The translations under genes and the position numbers were made by a program. The notes below the pieces were generated by a model. It did no database searches. It had not been told where the DNA came from and worked only from the letters and a program-made list of their open reading frames with translations. This document shows positions 44,222 through 55,755 of a DNA stretch of 64,000 nt, one piece after another (position 1 is the stretch's first letter; every line of letters begins with the position of its first letter). Origin of the DNA: Cryptomeria japonica. Its lineage: Eukaryota > Streptophyta > Pinopsida > Cupressales > Cupressaceae. The DNA lies in the NCBI RefSeq assembly GCF_030272615.1, contig NC_081415.1, forward strand, positions 368,531,667-368,595,666, written 5' to 3'.

Positions 44222-45790
44222 TTCGCTATTTCACAAGGTAAAGTTGCGCGTGGTTTATAACCCGCGAAATGGCAAAAAGGAATTGTGTTCAAAATGGCTA
44301 AAAGGGTCTCACATAAAAGATGTTCATCTTAGATTTCATCCAACGGCTGGCGCTGTTTCACAGCCTGAACTTGCGGGTAAAATACCTTTCGCGAAATGGC
44401 GAAAAGGTGGTGGGGTCTAGAATGTGAAGAATTGTCTAAAGGGTTTAACTTAAAGGATGATCATCTTCATTTTGATTCAACGGTTCGTGCTATTTCGCAA
44501 GATAAAAGGGTTCGACAGTTAAACTATGTGAAATGGCAAAATGATGTGGCATTCCAAGCAGATAGTCTGGCTGGTCTAAAAGGCGAGTAAGATGATGGCA
44601 TGTGGTAGAAAACACAACAGTCAGCAAGGCAGGTCCGAGAGTTTAAAAGAAGGCGGGTCCCAGAAGTGAGTCATGCCGTGGGGTAAAAGGTGTTCTGACA
44701 GATACAAGTGGCAAAAATGCAGAGGAACCTAATGTTTTTCTCTCAGCAAATGAAAGACTGACACGTCAACTTGGAAAACGACTAGATGCCAACTGTTTGG
44801 AGTTGAGTCAGAGGACCCACATTTGTCGGAGTCAGTTCAGAGTGTAAAGATCGATCAATTCTCATTTGATCAGACGACCTGCATTATTTTGCAAAGGTAA
44901 AGTGCTCGCGCTTTATGCCCTGCAAAATGGCGAAAAGGTTTTGTGTTCCCAAGGGCAAATAAAATAGGAAGTTAAAGGAAGATCAACTTTGTCTTGATCT
45001 AACGGCTGGCGTTATTTCGCGTTTGTAAGATGTTTGAAGGATATGCTTCGCGAAATGGCGAAAGTAAAGGGCATTCATCCTAGTGTCAGGCTAGATGGTG
45101 ACATGTATCTGAACACCTGGTTTCCAAAGAGATTAAAGGAGCCAAGGTGTAACCGATGGTTATAACATGCTGTTGACTTAGAATTAAACTTAAAGAGTCT
45201 CCTAGGGTGAATGGTTGAGTGCCACGTGGTATCCAGTAACTAGAGGAAGAGCGGGGTAAGCAAGCCGAGAAAAAGGTCTCACTTAAAGGATGATCATCTT
45301 CGATTTGATCCGACGGTTCGCAATGTTTCGCAGCCTAAAGTCGAATGTAGATCAAGCTCTGCAAAATAGCGAAGAATCGTTAGATGTCGGGTAGAAGTGC
45401 AGTTAGTGAAAAGGCTGACTGTCGAGGTGAGAAGTTAAAGGTCAAGTAGTTTGAGTCCCATCTAACGCCTGGCATAGTTTTGCAAAGGAAAGATGCTCAC
45501 AAGATAAACTCCACGAAATGGCAAAACAAAATAAGGCCCGATGGAAAGGCAAAAGTTCAGAATGTAAAGATTGGTCAAGTCTCATTTGATCAAATGGCTC
45601 GTGCTATTTCGCAAAGGGAAAGTGCTCACGCTTTATGCCCTGCGAAATGGTGAAAAGGTCTTGCGTTCCCAAAGGCAAATAAAATAGGAAGTTAAAGGAA
45701 GATCAACTTCATCTTGATCTAACGGCTGGCGTTATTTCATGAAGCAAAATTGCCAAGAAGTTATGCCTTGCGAAGTAGCGAAAAGAGAAA
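44222..45790 (+). promoter_or_regulatory. Reiterated dyad modules in U3 of element C
   Basis: About nine modules start near 44222, 44350, 44488, 44880, 45010, 45328, 45475, 45600 and 45729. Each has a left arm like GCTATTTCGCA and a right arm like GCGAAATGGCG about 30-40 bases on. Most are preceded by GATCAACTT..TTGATCTAACGG or variants (for example 44990-45025 and 45700-45725). Arms differ between modules, but left and right keep complementarity. The spacing differs from the solo LTR, so modules were gained and lost separately. Confidence 0.72.
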
Positions 45791-45904
45791 ATACACAGGC
45801 ATTATGACCTGTTGGAGTGAAAATTTTGAATTCTTTCATGAATTCAATTCTGAAGGGACAGCCAAAGCGTGTGGAGTCAATGTCGCAGTTAAGAGCCCAA
45901 TTGC

Positions 45905-45914
45905 CATATATAAT
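45905..45914 (+). promoter_or_regulatory. TATA box upstream of LTR ORF
   Basis: CATATATAAT lies 232 bases before the ATG at 46137 and directly downstream of the last dyad module. It is a good plant TATA box. With the modules it makes a self-contained promoter for the LTR ORF. Confidence 0.5.
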
Positions 45915-46136
45915 CTTGTATCAATTAAACCGAGGTATCGTTCCAAAGAGTATTTGCAAAGAAGCAGTTGCAGAGCGGATTTCTTCAGTTGCAGAGCTAA
46001 TTTCTTTGAGTAAAAGCAGGTTTTTCTATACTCTTGTTTGGCCATCATTTTTAACTGTGTGTGCTTTAAATTGACATTTTGATTTGTCGTAGAACAATTG
46101 AGGGTGATTGTTAGATTGCTTTCTTAGTTTTTAGAG

Positions 46137-49100
46137 ATGGAACCTAAGAGGGAATTCTCAGGAAAGGTCAATTACCACGAGAGGGCCATTTGTGATGATT
46201 TCCTTAAACAGTTGACATTGTCAACTAATGTGGCTTCCAAAATGAAAGAATTGGTGCCGAGAGCTCCTCGCCTGAAAATAGGAGAAGGTTTATATGATAA
46301 GGGTAATTGGTTAAGAGACCCTCAAATAGGGATGTCTGGGTTGGGATTATCCAAGGTTGGATTCAGCATGAGAAATTCTCTAGCCCCTCAGAACAATATG
46401 TGGGAGTTGGATGTTGGAAATTTGGTGGTCCCTGGGGTTTTCTTTGATGTAGATCTTTTGACCCAGCTTGCACATAATTATGATCCAATTTCAAGAAGTG
46501 TTAAGGATATCAATGGGAAGACCCTCATTGAGATTAATGATGAGGAATTCAGGAATGCCTTTGGGTTAAGTGAATACACTGATTTTGTGGAGCCTATTGA
46601 TTTTAAATCATTAGCTCAGGTGTATAGTGTGCAAAGGAACCACCTTAGGAATGGGCCTCTCAAAGAATTCTTTGTGAAGATAGGCGGGTTGACAGTTGTG
46701 GGACCTAACATTGAAGAGCCTTTTTCTCTAAATTTGTTTACCCTTAGGGCTAAAGGATTATACTAGTTGCTTTGCCAAATCCTAGGGGAGGATGCTGAGG
46801 CAAGTATGTCTACTCACTACATGCTGATGGTTGCTTAGATTTTGAATCCTTCTGTGGCAATAACTTTTGATTATGCTTCTTTTATAACTAATGCTATCCA
46901 TAATGGATTGATAGGGATCAAAAATGGGAAAGTAGATAGGCCTTTTGGGTGGTATTCCCTTCTTATGCATTTGTTTTTGTTCAAGGGTGGTGATTATTTT
47001 GCAAGTGAGATGGATCTTTTGAAAGAGAAGGATGGGGAAAAGATGCCAGTGCAATTATGGAGCACAGTTCTATTGTGGGACAGAGAAGATGCAAGTTTTC
47101 TAAGGTTTGACAAATGTTTTGCATAAAAAATTAGGACCCTTATCTATTTGGAGAATCCAAGAATTCCTAAGATGCTTTTGGAATTCATTAGGCCACAAGA
47201 ATTTGCAGAGGACATAAAAATTGTCCACAATTGGGGTGATATCTACTTATACCCTGTTTCCACAGTTTTAAGAATATATGGTTTCACAAGTACCCCATTT
47301 TTGTTACCTTATCAGGCCCCCCTTAAAGTTGGAATTGTAGAGATTCTTAGGTAGATTGGTGCTGTGCAGGAGGCATAATTGATAGGCAGAGGTAAGGGGA
47401 CCATTTTCCCTAAAATTACTGTGGCACACCAATTTGTGATAACCAAAGGAGGTTGGAAATGTTTTGAAGATTTCCTTCAGCCATATCATTCGTCAACTAC
47501 AGTCTCCCGGTGTGCTGACCCTGAAGACTTCTTTAATGGAATGTTTAGGAAGAGGGAAGTATGCAAGGCTAAACCCCACCAATTTCAGTTTCCTGAAGAC
47601 CTCATTAGAAATGAGTTTGATTTAAATGAACAAGAGTTGAGAAAGGAAAAGTGGGTGGCTTATAAAAAGGCCTTTGACTTGGTGCACCATTTTGACATAA
47701 GCTATGACCCTTTGTCTAGCTTTCACCCCTTTGCAGAGAAGATGAAGTTTTTGATTCTTAGTTTTGAGGAGGTGATGCAAACACTAAAAGAAAAGAGGGA
47801 GGTTGTAATCAAGAATAACCATGAGAAAGCAAGACTAATTTTGAGTAGGTCTGTATCTGCTAGAGCAATCCCTCCCGATGATTATATGTTGCACAAGAAA
47901 TCTAATTAAAGTGTGCTTATGCCTACTTCAGGGGAGCCCTCTACCTCTAAAGGAAAGAGGAAGATACATGATGTCATCGACATCCCTAGTAGCCCAAAGA
48001 AACAAAGAGTGGGAATAGAGGTACAACCTAAAGAACCTTTGTACTCCCCATCTCAATCACTTGTCCATATAGGAGATGAACAGGCAGCAGCTGAGCAACT
48101 ATTGCAGTTAGGCAGTTTAGAGGAAATTGCGTAGACTTATGATGAAGTAGAGGAAGGAATTCTAGAAGAGCCCTTAGCTGCTGAAATGAATATAGAGTTC
48201 ATCACATCAGAAGCATTCATGCAATTTGTGTGGAGGTAGAGCATTGACAAATACAATGCAAGGTGCGAGAAAAGGAAGGGTGAGCAGCCTCATAAAGACC
48301 CAGCTACAGTTGAGGAAGAAATAAAGCAATAAATGGTTGAAGAATTTAAGACCATCACTCCTAAGCAAGGAAGAGACATGGTGGCTCAGGTTGGGGTACT
48401 CCTTCTCCTTGAATGGGACATAGCAGATGCTTTAATCCTAGAAGCAGTAAGAAAGGAGACCAAACCTATGGAGGGAGTTACTTTTAGTAAAGACAATGTT
48501 GCATTAGTCATGTGGTCTCTAAGAAGAGATGAAAATAAGAAGAAGAAGGACACCTCAGGGTCAAGTTATCTTGGAGGAATGGTGGTGAAGAGAGTGCACA
48601 CTACTGGGGTAGTGGAAGCCGCTGGCACTGTACTAGAAACTGCAAAATTTAGTGTTGCAGTAGCGGAAAGGGAAGCTAAGGAAAAGGCAGATCTCCAAGT
48701 TAAATTCGAGATAGTTTTAAAATCCTACACTAATGCCCAAGAAGAGGTAAGGAACAGAGATAGTATCATTGCTAAATTGCAGAAGCAACTAGCAGGACAG
48801 TATCATCATGGTGAATCCTCAACACTGATGATCTCCTCTTCTCTTGCCAGACCTCCACCTACCAGCCCTATCATTGAGTTTCCATCATCTCCAGCACCTT
48901 CTAGCTCCCAAATGATTGAGATTACTCCTCAAGAGTTAGAGAATTTAAAACAGGCTCAAGCCCTGTATGCAAAGAAGTATGAGGATAGAATAAAGGCCAC
49001 TATAACTAGTTTCGTAGGTACTGTGAATGCCTCATTGATATACAATAATGTAGGTAAAATTTTGGATATATGGAATGAGCTTAGGGGAGATAAGGCCATT

Positions 49101-49703
49101 TTGACACCTATTTTTGACAAGTGGAGGCATAGAGAGCAAGATTTAGAGTTTATGTGTGCATCTTATGATGAAGAAAGGGCCAATCTTATAATTAAATCCA
49201 CTTGTGACATCACCCAAGATTTAGTACAATTAGCAGTAGGGGTGGATAATGTTGATAGGAAAGTTAACTTGTGCAAAATGGAATATGCTGTTCAGGTTTT
49301 TGAGTTGCTCCCAGGAGTTTTTGTTAGCCCAGATCAACTGAAGGACAAACAAGTGTGGCTTAAGGAGGTAGAAGCCAAACTGTCAGCAAGAATTAAAGGA
49401 ATTATTGATCTAGATGATGCTTCCTTCTTTGTTGTGACAATACAGGAGATAGGGAAAATCAAGTCACATTATGGTTTTCTCAATTCAGAAGTCAACAAGA
49501 TGAGAAACTCCTGGAAATGGTTGACCAAGGCCAAGGCTAAAGTGATTAATTTCTCATGGCCAACTGATGATGTGTATGATGAGTGGACAAAAAAATATGC
49601 CACTCATGATCCGGAACAGTTAGAGAGCGCCCCTAAAGAGGTAGAAGAGGTTGCAACCGAACAACCTGTTGAAGAAGCTGCAGAGGCCGAAAAGAACTTG
49701 TAA
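46137..49703 (+). pseudogene. LTR-encoded ORF, copy 2 (unrecognised)
   Basis: The frame is kept from ATG 46137 to TAA 49701 (1,189 codons) with no net frameshift, but with nine stops: 46764, 46836, 47124, 47352, 47376, 47907, 48132, 48237, 48330. Against copy 1 it has an in-frame deletion of about 26 codons near 48195. The second stop (codon 234) sits at the same codon as in copy 1. The last 456 residues (48333-49703) are open, with the coiled coil, Ser/Pro linker and helical C-terminus. Domain layout is as for copy 1, with KGKRKI and SPKKQRV basic motifs at 47950-48010. In a 37-codon sample (47577-47687 against 15887-15997) I count 17 synonymous and 3 amino-acid-changing codon differences. 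The function is unknown; nuclear or structural roles are guesses. Confidence 0.72.
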
Positions 49704-49793
49704 CTATTTTTGTAAAGGGCTTTGTAACTTCTTTTCGAAATGATTGTAACAAACTCTCCTTAGAAAGTCCGAAGCTTTGTGCATCCATATTGT

Positions 49794-49800
49794 TATAAAT
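49794..49800 (+). promoter_or_regulatory. Second TATA box, candidate genomic promoter
   Basis: TATAAAT in TTGTTATAAATGGATAC, conserved with 18172 in the solo LTR. It lies 91 bases after the ORF stop and about 840 before the LTR end. It probably drives the gag-pol RNA. Confidence 0.5.
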
Positions 49801-50642
49801 GGATACTAGGACTAGAGAGAGAGGGATTGCAAAGAATTGTAAGAAAACGCTGCAGAAATTCATATCTGAGCTTTTCTAAGTGTAATGGAGAAAATTCCAA
49901 AGTTTTTGTAGTACTTTCTTGAAGAATATATCAATATACAGACCATTGGCTTTTGAGTAAACTTTGTGTCATCTTCAAGTGTGTTTACAATTTGTTTACT
50001 ATTTTCATTCTGAATAATCCAGAGTTATTTTGTTTGAATGGGGTTGCAAGGCAATTTTCAGTAGATGTGTTCGCTAGCTTTTCTCTTTAGGTGGGAAATG
50101 AAAGATGCGGGGATCACTCCTACCAGTAAATTCTTTGGAGGGAACTTTGAATCTTGATTATCATAGTTTAATTTGATATGCATAAATTTTTATAAGTGTT
50201 AGGCACATATAAGGATTAACAGAAGCTGAGCCAATGGGATGCATAAAGATATTTTGTTTGGGGAGTATATTCTAAATTTAGATGACTCTGTGACCTTGGA
50301 TAGGGCACTGGTATTGATTGAAGTTGTTTATTACATGTTTTTTTGGTCACAATACTGAATATGAGTATAATTTGTATTCATTTGTTTCAGTTGGTTTCAA
50401 GGTGATTAAATCCACTGGTTTTTTGGACTGGTTTGTTGTGGGTTTATTTTTGAAAGTGTGAAGTTAATTCACAAAGGTATACCCACCTGGACTCTGAATA
50501 AGTCCGAAGTGTAGAAGGTTTAATCAAACCTTGTCATATGTTGTCCTGAGAATTTCCTTACCTATGATATCTCTTCTGCACAGAGTTCAATCATATTATA
50601 TTAAGGATGTTAAAGGGAATCAGATTTTGAAGACAACAAAAG

Positions 50643-50660
50643 TGGCGACTCTGCTGGGGA
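50643..50660 (+). other. Element C primer-binding site (tRNA-Arg type)
   Basis: TGGCGACTCTGCTGGGGA, four bases after the LTR end, is complementary (one mismatch) to the 3' end of plant tRNA-Arg, which ends CCCCAGCGGAGTCG plus CCA. Tat/Ogre elements commonly use this primer. The solo LTR at 19011 has no such site, which supports its solo status. Confidence 0.88.
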
Positions 50661-50837
50661 GAGTCACAATAAGGATATAGATGCAGATTTGTGTTGAAGC
50701 TTATAAAAAAACTATTGTCTGTTTGTGGATTAGAATGCTTGTTTTCATAATTCCCATAGTTTTGTGGGTGGCAACTCTGTTATTTTTTGAACCAGTCCTT
50801 GTGAGATACAAATATTTCTAAAAGGAAGACAAGCGAG

Positions 50838-53800
50838 ATGCAAGGAGCAAAAAACACAAGATCATTCATGAAGAAACATCCTCGCAAAACCTGGCAAGAA
50901 GGTCTGCCAGAGCAGTCACGAAGAGGCCAGAAGAGGTTAGTGCTTCACGAACCATCAAACGCTACTTGGGTGCAAAAGGGCAATAGTACTGGTAAGGCAC
51001 TTGATCGCCCTGTATATGCAAAATCTAATTCCTCATCTAGAGATTTTGAAAATGATGTATTAGGTTTCCATTCTGGATTGTTTGGAAATATAGATAATAC
51101 TCATGCATTGAATCAAGATTTATCACATGCAAGCTTTTCTAGGAAGGATAGGACTAGTTCAAATGCAATTAGACATTTTGTGCCTAGAACAATTGATGGG
51201 AATATTAGTTTAATCGACATAGATCAAGTCAATGTATCCAATTCAGAGGAAACTTTCCCTGATGAAGATAAAGTATCTCAAGAAATTGAGGATCTGAATA
51301 AAAGAGTTCACCATCTAATTTCCCTAAGAGCCCAAAAGGAAGCGAATAGGGAGAAGGAAGTTAAAGCTAAATTAATGGAGAGAGATAGGCTTCTTAGGCA
51401 GATAGCTGATCTTGAAGTACTCGCTAAGGAGAAAGAAAAGAGTGATGAGGAAGGCCCTATGATTAGAGAGATTCTAATCCCCAAAACTAAACAAGCTTAT
51501 AAGTCAACAGTCTAGCCAAATAGGGAAGTATTTAGTGACTCTCAGCTTCCTAGAACTAATGTAGATAAAGGAAAATAGAAATGGGTAGATGATGGAATGG
51601 AATCTAAAATTGTAGAAGAGATCTCTCATAGGCTTTCAGCACATGAGAGAGAAATGGAAAGAATGAGGAAAGAAAAGGAAGATCTCCAAATGGAATTGGA
51701 AAAGGCTGAGTTGGAAGCAGCGAATCAAGAAGTAAAAAGAAAGATTAACTACTTAAAGGCTCCCCCTATTACATTTCCATCAGAAGATCTTAGCAAGCCT
51801 AATCCTCAACACATTTCCCTTCCTTAGGCTAGTACTCAACCTGTAGTACAAGCTAATATTGCCTCAGTAAGTCAAATCCTTGTGAATAAGCAGTACACCC
51901 AAGTACCTCAATCCCCAATCCCAAAAGTTAAAATGAACATGGGAAATAATAATGCTATTACCCCTTTTCAAAGGAGACCAATCAATTTAGAACAATATAG
52001 ACAATTGTTCTTTGATGGGATCCCGGGATATCCAAATCATGTTCCTACTGAGTTAAGAGATAGACTCCATAAATTTGCTGGGAACAATGCAATTAGTGCT
52101 GAAGAACATCTGAAATCTTTTGGGGATCTAATAAATGATTATGAGATAGTAGATGAAGATGTTATTATGAAACTGTTTGTCCAATCCCTAGTTGATGATG
52201 CAAGAGATTGGTACAAAGGTCTCCCAGTTAAAAGCGTAGGGACATGGGAAGATTTTAAAAGTTGTTTTCAAGAGCAATATGGTGACAAGACTAATGTGAG
52301 CTTCATGCTCAATGAATTCAACAACATCAAAAAGTTTGAAAATGAAATGGTCACTGATTTCAATGCCAGATTCCAGAAGGCCATGCATAGATTGTATCAA
52401 GTGATGAGGTTAGATGACAACATGTGTCTTAATACATACTACAATGCATTTGATTCTAAGATGGCCTATATCTTGAGAGATAAGAATCCACATAACTTGA
52501 GAGATGCTTTTAGAATTGCCATAAATGTAGAAAGTAACAGAAAAGCATCTAGGAAGTTAGGAAGAAGGACAGATGGTAGATTATGGCAAGAAACAAAACA
52601 ACAACCTAATAAAGTTGCTAAGGAGGATGATAAGATAGAGAAATCGGTTAATGCTATGAAGGATCTGACTACCAAGGTTAACAAAAATGATAAAACTCAT
52701 TATAATTGGCAAGATAGACCCCCTAGATTGCATGATATGCCATATAATACCAATTGGAAATATGGCAAGCCCCAAAATGAGAAGCCCAAAATTGCCCAAA
52801 ATCAGGACACTCCAGATCCATTGAAAGGGAAAACTGTCCATAATATAGAAAATACTCCCTGGTGTATTGCTTGTGATGGGCCACATTCTCCTCATCAGTG
52901 TGCAGTGGCTCAGGCTCTCGAAGAATCTATGAGACCAGAAACGGAGCCTGACATCAATATGTTTGAAACCATCATAGAAAGTGATGAGGAATCTGTGCAA
53001 AGTGAATACAGTGATGTGCTAGATAATGAAAGGTTAGTTGAAGGACAATTAACCTTAGATTGGCATCCTACATTGAATGTGGTAACAATTAAGGATGAAG
53101 AGGTTCATCTTAGAAGGCCTAGTGAGGAAGAAGTTAAAAATCTTACTAAAGCTGCCATTGCCAAAGCAAAACACAATTATAACCTGGGAAGCACTAAGAG
53201 AGACACTAATCAGGGTGAAGCGGGTTCTATGTTCATAAAAGAGGTCACTCAAAAGGGGGCATCAAGTAGTGCTACCACTGTTCCTAAGATTGGTCAAGAA
53301 AAAGAGGGACAAGTTAAAGATGTATCCAAAAGCACAAATGACAAAACTATTGGTGATCTACAAGGAGCGGCAACGATGAAAAAGGCAAGTCAGCTCAAGA
53401 CAAAAAGAGTTAGAGCTAGCACTGAAATAAGCAGTAGTTCTACATTTGACATGGCTCAAGCTCTTACTCAAATGAAGGTCATTGTCCCATTGATAGAACT
53501 ACTAAAGATTAAAGAACACAGGGATGCAGCCTTGTCTTTATTTTCTAGTATATCTGATAGTGACACAGTCCTACCCACTAGTTCAATTAGAAAGGGAAAA
53601 GAATCAGAGTTCCAAACCCCAGAGGTATATGTTGGAACTACTATTACTCAAGAGCCTTCACAGGTAGATCCTTTCTACGTTACTTTATTAGTAAACAACT
53701 GGTTAATAAAAAATTGCATGATAGATTCAGGAGCTGTTGCTAATGTAATGCCCTATGGTGTTATGAAAGAATTAGGACTGTCAGTAAGTACTATTTATGG

Positions 53801-54038
53801 AAAATGTTATGCTATGGATAACCGGGAAGTGCCTGTGATAGGCACAATGAAAGATGTTGAGGTAAAAATAGCATCGTTCCCTGATGCCACTTACAAAATG
53901 GATGTTATTGTTACTGACACTAAACCCCACTATGGTATGTTGCTTTCCAGGCAATGGGCAACAGTAGTGGGAGGAAATGTTCAACTGGACTTATCCTATG
54001 CCACCATTCCAATTAATGGAAATCAGGTCAAATTGTAG
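50838..54038 (+). pseudogene. Element C Gag and protease
   Basis: One frame from ATG 50838 (178 bases after the primer site) with stops at 51513, 51576-51580 and 51825, then open from 51882 to 54038. N-terminal region: basic, then coiled coils (about residues 150-215 and 255-305). Gag core (about 420-575): FAGNNAISAEEHLKSF, ARDWYKGLP, TWEDFKSCFQEQYG. Knuckle WCIACDGPHSPHQC (near 675), a CX2CX3HX4C variant. Protease: MIDSGAVANVMP (catalytic Asp near residue 963), then GTMKDVEVKIASFP and YGMLLSRQW. Gag forms the particle, protease cuts the polyprotein. The three early stops make it inactive. Confidence 0.9.
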
Positions 54039-54797
54039 AGAGAGCCATGAGCTCCTAGGGTAATTGAAAATGTAGACCCTAGTATGCTCAATTGTATGAT
54101 TGATGTAGATCTAGATAACTTTAGAATTCAACCAATTTTACCTCAATTGAAGAATACTGACCCTATTGTGGTCGAATTACAAGCACAACAGTATGGACTG
54201 TGGCAGATGTATTTTGATGGAGCTTGCTCCAAAGAAGGATCTGGAGCAGGGGTTCTTTTTGTGTCCCCATCAGGTATAAATTTTAAGTATTCATTTTTGT
54301 TGGCATTCCAGTGCACAAATAATACTACAAAATATGAAGCCCTGTTACTAGGACTTGAGGTTGCAAAAAGGCATGGAATCCAACTGTTGAAAGTGATGGG
54401 GGATTTAGAATTGGTTGTCTCTCAGGTGAGATCTAAATATGCATCCAAGAATGATAGATTAAAGTAGTATAAGCATGCTGTTTGGGATGTTATTGAGCAT
54501 TTTGATGCATTTTTTATTATTTGGATAGAGCGAGCAAAGAATATTATGGCAGACTTCCTAGCTAATGTTACTTTGAAAAATGATGATGCAACACTAACTA
54601 GTATTTCCACTGTGGAAATAAAATCTAGGCCTACTATTCCTGATAATGTGTACAATTGGCAAGTTTTTGCTGATGATGAAGACATTCTTAGGTTTATTCA
54701 ATGTGTTGATGATTATGATGGACAAAAGATTGGTTGCAATGCATTGGTGGAAGTGGTAGACAATATAGAGATAGTATTTGGAAATGATTTGGTCTAG
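54039..54797 (+). pseudogene. Element C RNase H between protease and RT
   Basis: Continues in the gag-protease frame after two stops (54036, 54048). The motifs are MYFDGACSKEGSGAGV (54208-54255), NTTKYEALLLGLEVAK with the Glu, KVMGDLELVVSQVRS with the third acidic residue, and after a stop at 54465 AKNIMADFLANV with the last Asp. All four catalytic acids are present. It is of the archaeal-like type (aRH) carried by Tat elements. Its place before RT is unusual. A linker of about 85 codons follows to 54797, with no other domain seen. Confidence 0.82.
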
Positions 54798-54944
54798 TTG
54801 GAAACTAATGAAATACCTAAAGGGCAAGTAGAGCTGGAGAGCATGTTCAGTTACAATGATAGTCACTTACATCAGCAATCTACCACCAAATTGGAAGAAT
54901 TAGAGGAGGTAAATTTGGGACTGAATCATCCCCTAAGTTAGTAT

Positions 54945-55755
54945 ACATTGGCAAAAAATTACCTTCTCATGTCAGAAATAATCTTATTAATTTATTAAGA
55001 AAGTACAAACATGTTTTTGCTTGGTCCTATGAGGACCTAAAGGCATATAGACAAGATCTTTTTTAGCACAAAGTTCCTTTACTTCCAGATGCTAAGCCTT
55101 TTAGACAAAAATAGAGACCCATTAATCCCTTATTAGAAGCTAAGATGTAGCAGGAGCTGACTAAATTAAGAGAAGGGGGGATTATCAAACCTATAAGACA
55201 TTCTTCATGGGTCTCCAATCTGGTCCCAGTAAGGAAGAAGAATGGGGACATTAGATTGTGTGTAGATTTTAGGAATTCAAATGTTGCTTCCTTGAAGGAT
55301 AACTACTCATCCCCAAATATAGAAGCCATGCTATAGAGAGTGACAGGATGTGACCTTTTATCCATGATGGACGGTTTCTTAGGATATAATCAAGTGTTAG
55401 TGAAGGAGTTTGAACAGTTTAAAACAACCTTCACTACTCCATGGGGAACATATGTTTATGTGAGAATGCCATTTGGATTAAAAAATGCTGGAGCTACATT
55501 TCATAGAGCCATGGATGTAGCTTTCAAATAATTCATTAACATCATCATGGTGGTTTATCAAGATGATCTAACCTGTTTCTCTAAGAAAGCTGATGATCAT
55601 TGTGGACATTTGGAGAAGGTGTTCAATAAAGCCTTGGAATTTGGTGTATCACTAAATCCCAAGAAATGTCATTTTGGAGTCACTGAGGGAAAGCTATTGG
55701 GACACTAGTTTCCAAGGAAGGGGTAAGGATAGACCCTGAAAGAATTGAAGCAATC
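54945..55755 (+). pseudogene. Element C reverse transcriptase, truncated by element B
   Basis: In a shifted frame from about 54945: LRKYKHVFAWSYEDLKAY, HSSWVSNLVPVRKKNG, IRLCVDFRN, MMDGFLGYNQ, TPWGTYVYVRMPFGLKNA, VVYQDDLTCFS (active site YQDD), NPKKCHFGV, GKLLGH. Five or more stops, for example 55063, 55111 and 55528. The protein is cut near RIEAI, where the TGTAGC terminus of element B begins. It would copy element RNA, but is dead here. Confidence 0.9.
55751..55755. repeat. Predicted left target duplication of element B
   Basis: CAATC directly precedes the LTR terminus of B and lies in the RT reading frame of C. The matching right copy must be beyond 64000. Not verifiable here. Confidence 0.45.

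Larger units (their letters stand above)
43854..50638 (+). repeat. Element C 5' LTR, gene-bearing
   Basis: Starts TGTTAATGAC, ends GAAGACAACA, four bases before the primer site. Its 6,785 bp would make it among the larger plant LTRs. It aligns by eye over its whole length with the solo LTR 12420-19011. Layout: dyad-module array (44222-45790), TATA box (45905), ORF of 1,189 codons (46137-49703), TATA box (49794), and an 840 bp 3' part. Confidence 0.85.
43854..55755 (+). mobile_element. Element C: Tat-like Ty3/gypsy element, 5' part
   Basis: It comprises a 5' LTR of 6,785 bp, a tRNA-Arg-type primer site, and gag, protease, RNase H and the first two thirds of RT, all plus strand. It is interrupted at 55756 by element B in the RT frame. 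The rest of C (RT end, integrase, 3' LTR) should lie beyond the window. Gag and RT style, the WCIAC-DGPH knuckle, an extra RNase H and the primer site fit the Tat/Ogre branch of plant gypsy elements. The order protease-RNase H-RT and the ORF inside the LTR are unusual. Confidence 0.85.

Noticed and set aside
12420-50638. The two giant LTRs as the ends of one 38 kb element
   Set aside because: A primer site follows the right-hand copy and not the left-hand one, and the left copy has its own near-matching target duplication. They are a solo LTR and the 5' LTR of another copy.
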